Assembly (NCBI RefSeq): GCF_032062135.1
Contig: NC_092859.1
Coordinates: forward strand, 129,887,103 to 129,951,102
Reading direction: 5' to 3'
DNA length: 64,000 bases
Source of the DNA: Pyxicephalus adspersus
Lineage: Eukaryota > Chordata > Amphibia > Anura > Pyxicephalidae
Part shown: one piece after another, positions 48,111-60,021 of the stretch
Numbering within the stretch: the stretch's first letter is position 1
How the letters are laid out: the number at the start of each line of letters is the position of its first letter
Notes under the pieces: model-generated
Told to the model about the DNA's origin: nothing
Databases searched by the model: none
The model's input: the letters and a program-made list of their open reading frames with translations, nothing else
Position numbers and translations under genes: made by a program

Positions 48111-49237
48111 CTGTAAACCATTATCATGATGGTTGCCCATAAAAAGCAATGATGAGTCGAGGGATGGGTTCAGAGCCAGGGACCAGAAGGGTGGTTAGAA
48201 CGTCCAGAAGGTTCACAGCCCAATGTAAGCATTGACCTAGAACTTAAATAGTTTCAGTAAGGGATGCAGTAGTGTGAACCTGCTGATTTTTTTCCTGCAT
48301 TGGCAAAACACAAATTATTTTTTTAATTTTGTAAATAAGCAGTTTATTATACCTAAAAGAACATTTATTAGAATATTTTTCCATAGGGGTTACAAAGTTA
48401 TGTAATAAAGGCTCAGAAGGCTTGAAAGCTTTGCTATAAAAATGGGGCGTTTTACTGCTTAAAAGCCATGTTCTTTTATGTAGGAAGACAAAGATAAAAA
48501 TGCTTCCAGGCTCAGTCATTAAATTTTGTCTTTTATCTGTAATAATAAGTAATATTTGCCTTGGCTGTGTAAGCTTAGTCATGCATACACCGGAAGATTG
48601 GATTGAAATCTGCAGGCTACATGTCCTTTGAGCTTATGAATAACTAATACTGTCTGGAGATCAGGGATTTTTACATATGCGCCAGCCTCAATACTTGAAA
48701 GTATTCTGAAAAAAACTGCAGGGATGTGATTGGTATCATTTAAAGGCAGACATTTACTCAGTCAGCCTGAGAAGAGTTTCTTGATTGATTCTAGTTGATT
48801 GTTTCACCAAAGGGGACTTCTCACTCTTAGGTGCCACTTAATGTGAAATCTGCAAGTGTGAGTGTCTTTCCAGATCATGTCCTGAGTTGTATTTAAAAAA
48901 AAATATCTGTTCAAATAGAGAAATAGAGAATGTGTGTTATATTGCAGTGCCCTGAAATGCTTCATCACCTGTGTAGTTGTCTGTTATGACACCAACCTAT
49001 TTATTACAACAAATTGGACAACACACAGAGATATACATACATATTGCACTGCAATGTAAGAATGTCAGACATTGCTTTCTATACAATGTCTAATGTTCCT
49101 GCAGTTTGAACATGTGGGGTGCAGTGTACAACTTTACCAAAATCATATGCTATATAGGCAGGCCCTATCCCCCAAATTGTATACTAAATCAGCCTAGTAT
49201 ATGAAGGTGAAGAGCATATTGTATCTGTTGGCTGCAT
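48111..49237. other. No gene recognised
   Basis: AT-rich spacer. The 112-codon minus-strand ORF at 48244-48582 is AT-rich and has no domain. Confidence 0.5.
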
Positions 49238-49526
49238 AGTTAGTTGGTTGCATGGTCAGTGTTTGCAGCACTACGTCACAAGTTTGCATCCCAGCCAGGA
49301 CATTATCTGCAAGAAGTGTGTATGTTCTTCCCGTGTTTCCATGGGTTTGCCTCTGGGTACTCTGGTTTCCACCTACATTCCAAAAAACATGGAGTTAAAA
49401 ACTTGTCCTATAATATCAGATTGTGAGCCCCTTTCAGGAACTGTTAAGGATATGGCAATGAACTTTGTAAAGAGCTGTGCAATATGTTGACGTTTTATAA
49501 ATACTGGCTAATAATAATAAGAATAA
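49238..49526 (+). mobile_element. tRNA-derived SINE with LINE-like 3' tail
   Basis: The head GGTTGCATGGTCAGTGTTTG resembles a degenerate pol III A box, and CAAGTTTGCATCCC a degenerate B box (GGTTCGAATCC in tRNA). The body has CTGCAAGAAGTGTGTATGTT, CCGTGTTTCCATGGGTTTGC and CTCTGGTTTCCACCTACATT. After a middle part (CAGATTGTGAGCCCCTTTC) the 3' end reads TTGTAAAGAGCTGTGCAATA, TGTTGACGTTTTATAAATAC and a TAATAATAATAA tail, matching the L2/CR1-type LINE end at 25948-26037. It is the most complete of three copies (others at 11410 and 27632, both reverse). Confidence 0.82.
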
Positions 49527-50122
49527 CGTTAGAAAGATAATTATCTTAACCCAGTCTTCTACATTTTGCACCTAGGTCAAGAATGATGCCAGTGCTGTTT
49601 TTGGTCAAGCCCTTTAGTACACAAATCAGGCAAAATCTTGCAAAAATACCCTCTTGTTATACAAAGTGTTTTCTTACCAGATTTTGCCCTGCTCTACATT
49701 CCAAAAGATTCTATGTAAACAGATTGTTGTGTTATGATTTACAATGCATTCAATGGAATAGGGCAATTTATCCTAACTCTACCATTTACAGGTATGTTTT
49801 TCATATATAAAGTAGATGATTTGGAGGGAGACTACATGTTTATACCTTTTTTACCCAATATCATATAGGAGTTGGTTTATTTACCTCCTACATGGTACCA
49901 CAATTTAATGTAGTATAAAGGAAAACCTTTTGGCACAGTCAATTTCATAATTGCTGCACGCGATGGCTGCAAATCGGCTTTGATTCTTGTTATACAAATA
50001 CCAAGCAAGCTTATATTGCAGACAGTTCTGGCTACCTTTATATACTATTTGTTATTTAGATCAGACAACACAGTTATAGGCAAAAAGAAAGGAGTGAACA
50101 ATAGAATGGAACATCCCAGAGC
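49527..50122. other. No gene recognised
   Basis: AT-rich spacer. Confidence 0.5.
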
Positions 50123-50153
50123 TACATATTATATCCCAGAGATATAATATGTA
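50123..50153. other. Perfect 13-bp AT-rich hairpin
   Basis: Arms TACATATTATATC (50123-50135) and GATATAATATGTA (50141-50153) around a 5-bp loop CCAGA. Could be a cruciform or remnant fold-back. No terminator role is implied. Confidence 0.7.
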
Positions 50154-51054
50154 TTATACACATGAATTAAACTTTACTCTTTGCCTAGCCCTATAATGTT
50201 CTAGCTTTTCAGTGCTACTTTAATGAGCAACAGGCTTCATGTATAAAATGTATTGATCAAGTTGTCAGCTTTAATTAAACCTGAAATATTGAATTGTCTA
50301 TACAAGGTCTTATTGACATAGACATTAAAAGGGTGCACTGAAGAGTAAAAGGGTGTATTAAGCTGAACACCCAGTACAGATCAGCATTCAGTGAACATTT
50401 GCTTCTGTATTGTCTAAAATGTTGCATGTTTGTCTGCAATAAGGGATGGTGTCCATGTTTGCCCTAACTTGGGTTTGGTGCATTAGGTGTTCTCTACTCG
50501 CCATGTTTGTCAACTGAAGTGAAGGTTTGCAAACAGCCAACATCAATGCAGTTGTCTTCTTAACAACTGGATACCAGCTAATCTTACCAAATAATTTGTG
50601 AATAGTAATTATTGGGGGTGCAGCCCATAACAAACACTAATCACAGGGCACTGCTGACTCTGGCTCCCAGGAAGGTGCTAGTGTATACCGGGGCAGCATT
50701 CTCCATGGGGACAAAACCCTAACATATATGTTAGCAAGGGGGCTAGGGCCATTACCTTGCAAGTGTTTTTGTATGCTCATTGAACCTGTAGTGAACCAGA
50801 CAGGGGGGAGTTTGCCCATCATTACCTGCCATATCTAGCCAGTACTTTTTCCAGTACTTAGTAGACTTGTGATGACCTATTTGTGGAAATAACTATTGTC
50901 TAAAAAGTTTGGGAAGTGACTAAAGGTTAAAAGCAGAATAACACTGAGGCAAATCCATGAGTCTACCCACGTTGGAATAAATAAGTGTTCTGCAAAACCT
51001 TGCTGAATTTGGCAAAACCTGTAAGATCTAGGTTCTATTGAAGTCTATGTTTTT
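50154..51054. other. No gene recognised
   Basis: Spacer. 50640-50830 is slightly more GC-rich but has no recognised content. Confidence 0.5.
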
Positions 51055-51243
51055 GATTTAAGAAACCACTCCAAGGCTGGGGGGGGGGGATACACTTTCA
51101 TCAATGAACTTAGGTGATCCAGAAAACCTGGAAAAGATCTGGTCCAGGATTGAAAACATTTGCTAACAAATAATAATTGACTTTCAGGAAAGTAAAGGTT
51201 TACTGATGAAAGTGTATCTGGAGAGCTTTAATAAATCAGACCC
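51055..51243. mobile_element. Palindromic MITE, GATTTATTAAAGC family
   Basis: GATTTAAGAAACCACTCCAA, GGCTG, a G9-10 expansion where relatives have GAGAG, ATACACTTTCATCAATGAAC, CTGGTCCAGGATTGAAAACA, TTTACTGATGAAAGTGTATC and GGAGAGCTTTAATAAATCAG. About 20 bp is missing from the right arm. Confidence 0.85.
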
Positions 51244-54200
51244 CACGGGAGATCAATCTTGTGGTTCTATTCTGGCCATTTTTAGAAAAATTGGCAAAGT
51301 ACTGTTAAGAAGGTATGATCTGCTGAACACTGATTCACTGAGACATATCAAAGGAAAAACAAACATACACCGGAGAAGGTGTTTTCACAAAGTCTCGATT
51401 ACATAATTGAAAGTCCTTTATTTACTATATTTAGGGGATGCTTTATTGTAGGCAGTGTTAATTTGTTTCCCCATTATTGGTAATTAAAAGGGCAGGTATG
51501 GCCATAACCTCCGTGCCTGGAGGGTCAGGCAAAAAAGGAAGGTGTTAGAGGAGGGTAGGGAACAATGGCCTCTTTCCCATTTTGGAACCACCAAAAATAA
51601 TTTGGGGGGTTTTCGGGAGAGTAAGTGTTAGGATATTTAAGCCCCCTTTAAAAATCGTGCAACCAGATATCTATGCACTACCAGGCGAATGAGTACCATA
51701 GTACCCATTATACCCATTACTAGAAAATAAAAATAAAGTTTACACACACTGTGAAGAGGTCCATTACTCAAATAAAAACACAACCATATACTTTCTAGCT
51801 CAATGACTGTAAGCAAGCAATCAGTTCTGCAAAATTGATATCTAATTTCTTCTTCACTTCTGTTGATTTTATGAAAATTTTTAGCTAGTCTTTCTGATTG
51901 ACTGGAATAAACTATCTGTGAACCCAAACTGGATAAGTGAATACCCCAGGATTCAGCTTGAAAAAGTTTTTTTCTAATCTTGCTCAATGTTCACAAACAT
52001 TTCAGCATAATGTATTAAAGCTTATGGGGAAGAATCTTGTTATTGGATTCTGGTCCTTCATAGGGCCAATAATAAAGGTATCATCAAAGAAAGGAAGTCA
52101 TGAACTGTCATGGCGGAAGTAAAAACAAATTGCTGTTATATATTTACTTTTGTGACTCTTCTAATTAGAGGCAAAGATGATGCAGTGCATTATAGTTATT
52201 TCTGGCAGTAACCTGCAAATATTTTGGTCAAAAGCTTGCTATCCACTGGAAACCCATTATAGCAGTGAAGCTGCACCTCATCAAAACTCTATTAAAGATT
52301 AAAAAAAACTACTTCTATCTAAACAGAAACCTATATAATGATACTCCAGTTTCTTGAGCCTTTTTAATAGAAAAATCCTTTTCTGGAAGAGCTCCTTCTT
52401 GTAAAAACTTACCAGTCTGCCACTGCTTCTACTTCAGCCTATATGTCACCTCTAAAAACAAAAAGAGGAGAAAATAGAAATATTAATGGAGCATATGATT
52501 TTTTATTCACACAAAAGTATTGACATTCAAAATATACATTTTCATAAGACTCCATGACATTTTAAAGAACAGTTTGCCTTAAATATATCTGTTAAATGTA
52601 CTTATTCTACAGTAAACGTTTGTTATACTGCACACATAATATTGCTCCTAATTTGATATTTACCAAGTTTATCTTTCTCAATAACTAATTGTAATTGTTA
52701 AAAACATACTAAAGAATTGATATATTTTATTGTTATATAAATATATATACATAGATATATATTTTACTGTTTGAACTGATAATAAAGTCTCTTTAAAAAG
52801 CAACTTAGTTAACTTCATAACATATTCTAGATTCTTGATATTTGTACGATTTGCTCTTTTAAACCTCTACTCATTTGTACCATGCACAATTAATAAAGAA
52901 CAGAACCCTTTCACCTGATTACAACAGCAATATGGTAATTTATGGCTCAATACACCAGCTAATTTGGAGATATATGTAGATATTTTTCAACTGATTTTTA
53001 TTAAAAGCACATCTAAGTATTTACAACTTTAAAGGAAGGAATTGACCATTAACTTTAAAAAACCAACAATAAAAATGATCAATCCAACCTCTTATGTTAT
53101 ACAAAATTCACTTTTTATGGCACAAATGGGAGAACAGATATGCAAATACATATCAGTAATGTTATTGCTAGCGATAATGATGTAACGCCTTTGAACTCTT
53201 TTTCATTTGCAATTTATAATTAATGCACAGATCATTTGTTATTAAAAATTGGATTGCTCCTTGAAGACTAAGTGACCTTTGAAGTGGAAATTTCAAATGA
53301 CACATCTTTAAATTTGTGCAATTTTCTAAAACACATGCCAAAGTGTCTAAAGTGAAATGAGCATAACAAACTAAAGTACATACAGAAGAAGGAATGCAAT
53401 AAATTTTATTCATTTGGTTGCTTTTGTTAATGTATCGTACTGCAGATATTATAAAACAAATTCTTTATAAGTGAGTTATGGAAAAACAAAACTTAATTGA
53501 ATTGCAAACTAATCAACATCAATGTATAAACATGACTTGGTAAGGGCTGAGTTAAAAGGGGGAACCTTTAACCACATTTATTTATACCAGTATAAACACA
53601 AATACAGAATATTTTTCAATTTTTTTTAATTAGGCACCTAGACAGTTCATCCCAGTATAAATACCAGCCAAATGACCATTATTACCAGTCACATATATCA
53701 CCAGCTTGGTGTATTTTTCCAAAAACCTTATACCGTTACATATGTCACACATTTCCCTAACCGTAGGGACTTAACCTTTTGTTGATTCCAAGCTTTTGAA
53801 CACACATTTTGTATAAGTTTTCATTCACCATTTTCTTTATTTGGCACTGTTTATGCACCACCACGTAGCAAAAAAAGACTCCAGGCCTTCATATAGACCA
53901 TAATTAAAAGATCTAGACTTCACTTATGTGCACACCCCATGCTTAATGTTCCCAGGCTCAGCTCTAGTCAGCTTGTGTCAGACTGCCATATCACCAGTGT
54001 AATAGATAGGTTTAGACACCACTATTAATTTTGATTCTAGTTCTGTTGTTCACTCTGTGCCAAATTACTGGAAGTCACCGAAGACGCAGCTGTTCTCCAT
54101 ACAATCTTCAAAGCTGGATACTACCCCAAAAACATGTGCAAATATTGTCTTAACATCCATAGTTATTTGAGGCATCAGATATCTCCAACATCCTTCCCTT

Positions 54201-54963
54201 ATCCAAGCACAATTAATCATTTAAGTGTAACCCATTATTTAACCAGCCTTGAAAATTTTGTCAATAGTTGCTTCGAAACAAATCAAATACAACCCATTAA
54301 ATTTAATTTTAAATAAATCATGATCTTTTCCCTTGTGGCTGTAAACCTGCCCCTCTATTTGTCCAAATTATATCCGAATGTCAAAAACCAGACAATGCAT
54401 TAAACTCTGAAATGAACCAAAAGGTACAAAAATCACTGCTGGAATTAAAGAACTTTACCTTAATAACCTAATTAGCAAATTCCCCCAAAATTTCTACCTG
54501 GAGCTGAGCTATGTCAATGCAAATTCTCTGTGTTCTACTGATCCAGTACTACAAAGCTTCTTTATACCTTCAGACATCTCTTTTCCTTTTTGGCTCCTAA
54601 ATTAGGATCCAACTTGGCTAAAACCCCATTTAGATCTGCTGAGAGCTTAACAAGTAAGATATAGGTGTTTCCTTCCTAGAAAGCAAGCCAAAGGTTGCAG
54701 CCTCCGATTGCCCACTATATTGTCCTTATTACAAAGGCCTTCAGCAACCCTTTACCAGTTGGTTCATTTGATAGAAAATATATCCTCCCTAATCTTGAAC
54801 TTGCAGCAACAAATTTTAACTCAGGCTGACAATTCCAGGACGTAATCTGTATATAACATATATATATATATATCCTCCAATATTACTGCTATATTTAAAA
54901 TGGCCATTTATATATTTTTACTTTGCATTGGAGTTACTACTAATAAACATTTTACAGATTATG
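51244..54963. other. No gene recognised
   Basis: 3.7 kb of AT-rich sequence. The longest ORF (116 codons, minus, 51637-51987) has one hydrophobic stretch but no domain or context. (TA)-rich patches lie at about 52735-52765 and 54857-54874. Confidence 0.45.
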
Positions 54964-55155
54964 GCCCTGATTTATTGCTCTCTGATGCTGGAGTGATTGC
55001 ACTTTCATCAGTGAAACTGGTGAATGAATCTGTGAATCTGGTCCAAAATTCAAAACATTTGCTAGAAAAATCCATTCCAGGTTTGCTGGATCACCCAGCT
55101 TCATTGATGAAATTTTATCTTCTCTAGCCTTGGGGAGCTTTATTAAATCAGGCAT
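54964..55155. mobile_element. Palindromic MITE, GATTTATTAAAGC family
   Basis: GCCCTGATTTATTGCTCTCT on the left and GGAGCTTTATTAAATCAGGC on the right. The arms contain GCACTTTCATCAGTGAAACT and TGCTGGATCACCCAGC. The centre ATCTGGTCCAAAATTCAAAA is typical. The left arm has lost the CCAGCAAACCTGG block. Confidence 0.85.
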
Positions 55156-58100
55156 GGGCATACGTCTGCTTTATTAGTAGTGATGGGCATTCTTATCGTA
55201 TATCAGTAAATCATCCAATTCCGATATTAACACCCCATATGGGATAATAAAAATCACTCCCTGTATGACCTACTGGCAATCTGAGCTAAAAAAAGTAGGG
55301 GGTAAGTCCAAAAATTGAAGAGTAAACCTCTAACCTTCTTATAAAATATAAAATATGAAAATACCCACAATAACAGAGTTCACATTAAAAAAGTACAAAC
55401 CAACAATGTTTTACAGGTCTGGAGTACACTTTTAAGTGCAAGAGAAAGCTGTGTATACAAACAATATGGAATGTGTTTGCCTGATTATTTGCTCAATGTT
55501 GTGTATCCCTGGATTATTCCAGACAATTCTAAGACACCTGTGTGCACAAAGCAGTAATAGCTGTTGCTGTATCTATAATTAGTATGACACTGTGTGTTGT
55601 TGTAGAACAATGCTGAGTTGAAAATATGTGGATGATTTTCCAAAAAGTGCCAAAAAGTTAATTTGATATTTTGTTTTGTAGTTAGAAGGTAAAAAACTAA
55701 TTTTTATTTATAAGTTGTCCCTTTATTTGTGCAAAATTTTTAATGATGGATTGACCAAGTTGGGAGGGACTCAAAAATCTTAGGCAAGATAGTGTTCATA
55801 CATGTGCTTAGTAACTGTGGTTGAAACTTTTCATGTTTTTTTTTACATTGGTCACAATACATCATGGGATAATTGTTTTCCTGCTGTAGAACACCAAACC
55901 GCTGGGAAACAACTGCCCCTAAAAATGTAAGAAAGAGATGCACGAAGCACCTCAAAATCAACCTATGACTTTAGACATTCAGAGTTTTTCACCGCTCCAA
56001 ACAAAACCCTTTAACACAATGATGACAACTACGGAGCAAATGGCCTTCTTTGGCTGTTTTTACTCATTTTCTCAAAACATTCCCACATACTATCATCAAC
56101 CATATACCAGTACATCAGTGCAACTTTAATATCACAGCAATATATTATAACAGCGTATAACAACATTTTAACAACCTAACTCCCTTCAGGTTGCACGTCC
56201 TCCACCCTAACCACCATTAAACCAGGGACCTGTGTCTTTCATCGATATACTGTATCTTGCTCCCACACACCATCTCACTACCTCAGGAATGGTAATAACT
56301 ATGCCCACAATCCCTTAACAAATGAACACCCACTTGCTGATTAATAACCATTTTGAACACCCTATACCATAAATGGCTCTCCACACCACTCCATTACCTT
56401 CTCTACACACTGCCCTCGAGGACCTCAAACTGCCTGTCGCCTAACCACTAACAGACCCATTCCATGCCTAAGCATTAAAACAAACTTATTTGGAGGAGGG
56501 AGGTTGGGAACCTTCTTCCCTGCTGAGTGAGCTCTGCCTCACCCCTTCACCCTCAATCACCTACTTATATCACTTCTCTCCCCACCCGCTGTTAATCTTA
56601 TAAACCTATCTCTGATTTCACCCCTCCCTAACCTAACTCCACCTAAACAATTAACCCTATACTGCCTTGTCCGTCCTTCCACTCATCAGTCATACTGGCT
56701 CTCCGCCTATCTTTCTCCATTCTCAGGCTCCGGGCCCTCCTCAACTACACCACAAAAAAATGCCTGTACAAAAAAAAACAAAACAAAAAAAAAAACAAGT
56801 AACTTCACCAATTGAATAAACTAATCACTAGTACTCTGTGGCAATTATTCCCATCAGAACTTTAGCTTAGAATCCAACTGAGGCAAGTGTTAGCCACATT
56901 ATTGTACACATATGCACATATATATATGCACATATACACATTTGTTTAGGAAGATTTGAAAAGTAGTTAGCATGAACAATTGATGTGCACAGTGTCCCAT
57001 ATTCCAAGAGTATTTATTGCTATGCCAAAGTAAAATCATATAAAGTTTTGTCCCTCTTTACCCAAATAAGTAGGAATGTAATGCAGTAAATTATCTTTCC
57101 CAGATGCCCTCTATCTTGGCTTCCCAAAGACTATTACATCATCATATTTTTCTATTAATATTATGTTGATGATATAAATTTTATTGCAGTATGTTGCCTA
57201 CCAATGATACAAAATTTGGACATCACTAGGGCCAAGGCACTTAACTCAGATGTCTCTTGTACAAATGTGTCTTAATGGTTTTCCTAATAAATAATATATG
57301 GGTACCTTGCGACTGCAGATTTTGTAGTTCATCTGAATCCATTGCATATATTGATTTCTTTTAAGGGTTTAGTATGATATACGAAGGATGAGTTGTGATG
57401 CTGTTCTTTCACAAGGGACTGCGGTATTCCCCTAATAAAAGAAGTAACCAAATAACCTTAATGAGTTTCATCTTTCTAGAAGCAAGACAAAAAAAGCACT
57501 ACGATATCTTCAGTTATCAGCAGCTGGGAACTTAATGGAAATGTAACCTGGGTCGGGGCTCAAACAAAGCAGAGACAAGGTGGCTGAAAGAAGAAGTCCA
57601 GTTCCAAGGCGTCACAGTGTAAACAACTGAAGGACTTTGAGACAGCGGCATTCAAACTAGAACAGGGTTTTTTTAGACACAGGCAATAAGTATATTGAGG
57701 TGTGCAGTACTACAGGCGGATAGGGTTATGTAATATGATCATCATTTTAATCCAGGAAAAGCTTCTTCTGAATTACAGATATAATTGACTCCACAGATAT
57801 ATAAACCTTTTTAAAGGGGTGAATATACAGTGTGAAAAGTACATTTCTATGTTTGATGAGCACAATGCGGTTCTCTTTGTAATTAACTCTCAAACCTCAT
57901 ATCAATATGACTTACCAGGAAAACAGTTATAAACATATCTGGTTTCAAGTGTAGGAGACAGAAATCTTCACCCCAGCCAGCCATGATTTTTACTTAATGG
58001 TCATATTTTATAGAAATATGGATAAAAGCTTAATGCAGTAAAATGTCCCTGAGTATGTGGCTGTCAATGGAGAATCAGTGCTATTTATAACCAGTTAAGT

Positions 58101-58883
58101 CCCATTTGCCAATGTGACGTGGCTTTCATTCCAAGCAGTTTTTTCAAATGGAACTATTTTTTTAGTATATGCCCTTCAAGTGGTGTTTGGGACCTAGAGG
58201 CTTCTGATGCTGATATCAATAGCTCTGTAGGACAGCTGTGTAAGACAATAGAATTTAATCATTTTTGTATTGAGTTTGTAAAGAAAATTCCAATACATCA
58301 TTTTTGGCACCACTGGGGTTTTCTTAAGAAAAGCAGGGGCCATTGAACTGATTTAGCTGTAGTAGTGATTAACTGTTAGCTTAAATCAATGAGCTGTAGA
58401 TCAGTATTATAAGTGAACTGTTGTTGCAGAGTTGCAATATGGGGCAATATCCGGTTCCCCCTGGACCTGATCCCTGATCACCAAGGTAAAAATGGGTTTA
58501 AATATACAAAAAAGTAAGCAAATACATAAACACACTACACCTCATTATCCCTCTTTTAAAAACTAGAGCACACTGGCCATATGAAGAATGCTTTTCAAAA
58601 AATAAAATAATAAAAAAATAATTTGTTGTTAAATTTGCAATGCATGCATCAAAAGGCCAATATGTGTATTGTGTCCAATTGCCCCATCTGTCACATTTAT
58701 CTGCTAGTTTTAGATAGAGCTCATGTTGGTGCCTAAGCAAATAGACAAACATATTTGTTTATGTAATTTTGTATATTTGTATTTTTGTTTTTGGACAATC
58801 ATGTGATTTAGGTTTGTTCTTTATCTTGTATTTTCCATACATAAGAGTAAAATATGTTTCTATGATTATAGACTTCTCTCCAT
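55156..58883. other. No gene recognised; C-rich segment
   Basis: No gene. 56150-56760 is C-rich with few G's and ends in A-rich tracts (56753-56797). It may be a piece of the same unidentified element as 14220-14540. ACATATGCACATATATATAT-type alternation lies at 56909-56941. 58090-58125 has CCAAT and TGACGTGG words close together. Confidence 0.4.
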
Positions 58884-58925
58884 CCTCCTGAAGAAGCTGA
58901 TTTTTTCCGCTAAACACATCCAGAA
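58884..58925 (+). repeat. Recurrent CCTGAAGAAGC...GCTAAAC motif, copy 5
   Basis: CCTGAAGAAGC at 58887, a T-rich middle, then GCTAAACACATCC. AGC and GCT can pair. The G of GAAA is T and the flanking stem is not supported, so this copy is decayed. Confidence 0.5.
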
Positions 58926-59030
58926 GCATTTCAAAAATTAAACCCTTTGTGGGTTTTCTGTAAGGAGAGGTCATTATATACACCCACCATTTTATTGTTT
59001 TTTATGTATTTGAAATGATGTTTTTAATGT

Positions 59031-59761
59031 TTAACCACCTGGGCGTTTCACTGATGTCTGGAATTCTGTACCAAAAGCGGTACACTGTTTTTCATGAAAT
59101 TCTTTTTTTTAAGTTGTGGTCCTTTAACTTACAGAAATATGTCTAAACAAGGGTTTAGTAGACCCTGAATATAATAGATTTTAAAACACACGATCATGTA
59201 AAAAAAAAAAAAAAATCAGCTTAAACAAGAATGCGTAAATAAATCAAACATACTGAAAATGCAATATTTCTGTATACTGTATAGTACTATATTTTTCTAA
59301 AACACCTCCCTAGTGTGGTGAATTTTAAAACCGAGTCCAACGTCACATAACTATAGACAAAGCCACATAAATATATTTTGTAATTTTTTTGTACTGGATT
59401 GGATACAGGAGTTTGTATTCAATCAAATACAAAATATAAATTTGAATTTCCAAGTTATTTACTTTTATTTTATTTTTTTTTATTTTTTTGTACTGGATTG
59501 GATACAGGACTTTGTATTGAATCCAATACAAAATATTTGAATTTCCCGCTACGACCCCCGTCGACGGGCACATGAACTGACATCATCAGGAATCGCCGAG
59601 GGACACGTACGCAAACGCCGGGCGTTTGAATTCTTTCTGTACTTCCATGGAAAAAGTGTTACATTTTTTTATATGGAAATTTATTTTAGATTGTAGGCTA
59701 TAATTCTTAGGCATAACTCACTAAATAATGTCCAAAATTTAATAAATTTAATAATAAACAT
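59031..59761 (+). repeat. GC-containing frog-type repeat, left part
   Basis: Starts TTAACCACCTGGGCGTTTCA and contains CTGTACCAAAAGCGGTACAC. From 59391 it carries a module GTACTGGATTGGATAC...TTTGTATTGAATCCAATAC (an inverted repeat) twice, at 59391 and 59490, about 99 bp apart. It then has a GC-rich tail after GAATTTCCCGC (59537-59625). The same module, and another GC-rich tail, resumes after the L1 at 63719. So this repeat was split by the L1 insertion. I recognise its start as an abundant frog repeat but cannot give a class. Confidence 0.65.
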
Positions 59762-59776
59762 AAAAAAAAATGTAAT
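59762..59776 (+). other. L1 target-site duplication, left copy
   Basis: AAAAAAAAATGTAAT, identical to 63615-63629. The A-run at the junction matches the TTTT/A nick preference of the L1 endonuclease. Confidence 0.9.
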
Positions 59777-59784
59777 CCCTCGGT

Positions 59785-60021
59785 AACACTCACTTTCCAG
59801 ACTACCTCTATAGGCCCTCAAGAGTGGACCTGGAAATGCAATGATTCTTTGTTTAAGGACCCAGTCTGTGAGGGGGCAATATTGGATACTATTAAATACT
59901 TTTTGTAAGACCATGAGCTAGATGGCACCTCTGATCCCTTTCAATGGGAAGCACTTAAGGCAGTCTTACGTGGGGTGCTGATTCAACGGGGGCAAGACTT
60001 AAAAAAATCAGATCTCAGGAT
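59785..60021 (+). pseudogene. L1 ORF2, linker upstream of reverse transcriptase (frame broken)
   Basis: Frame 2 reads WTWKCNDSLFKDP..., then a TAA at 59906, then DPFQWEALKAVLRGVLIQRG. This is the L1 linker (usual form W.LN.SLLKD... and WEALKAVIRG..I). A shift of one base near the A7 run at about 59997 moves to the frame of the next segment. Confidence 0.8.

Noticed and set aside
48244..48582. 112-codon minus-strand ORF
   Set aside because: Lysine- and isoleucine-rich chance reading of AT-rich sequence, with no domain.
51637..51987. 116-codon minus-strand ORF with a hydrophobic stretch
   Set aside because: Length is within chance for AT-rich DNA over 64 kb. No signal peptide logic, motif or conservation evidence.
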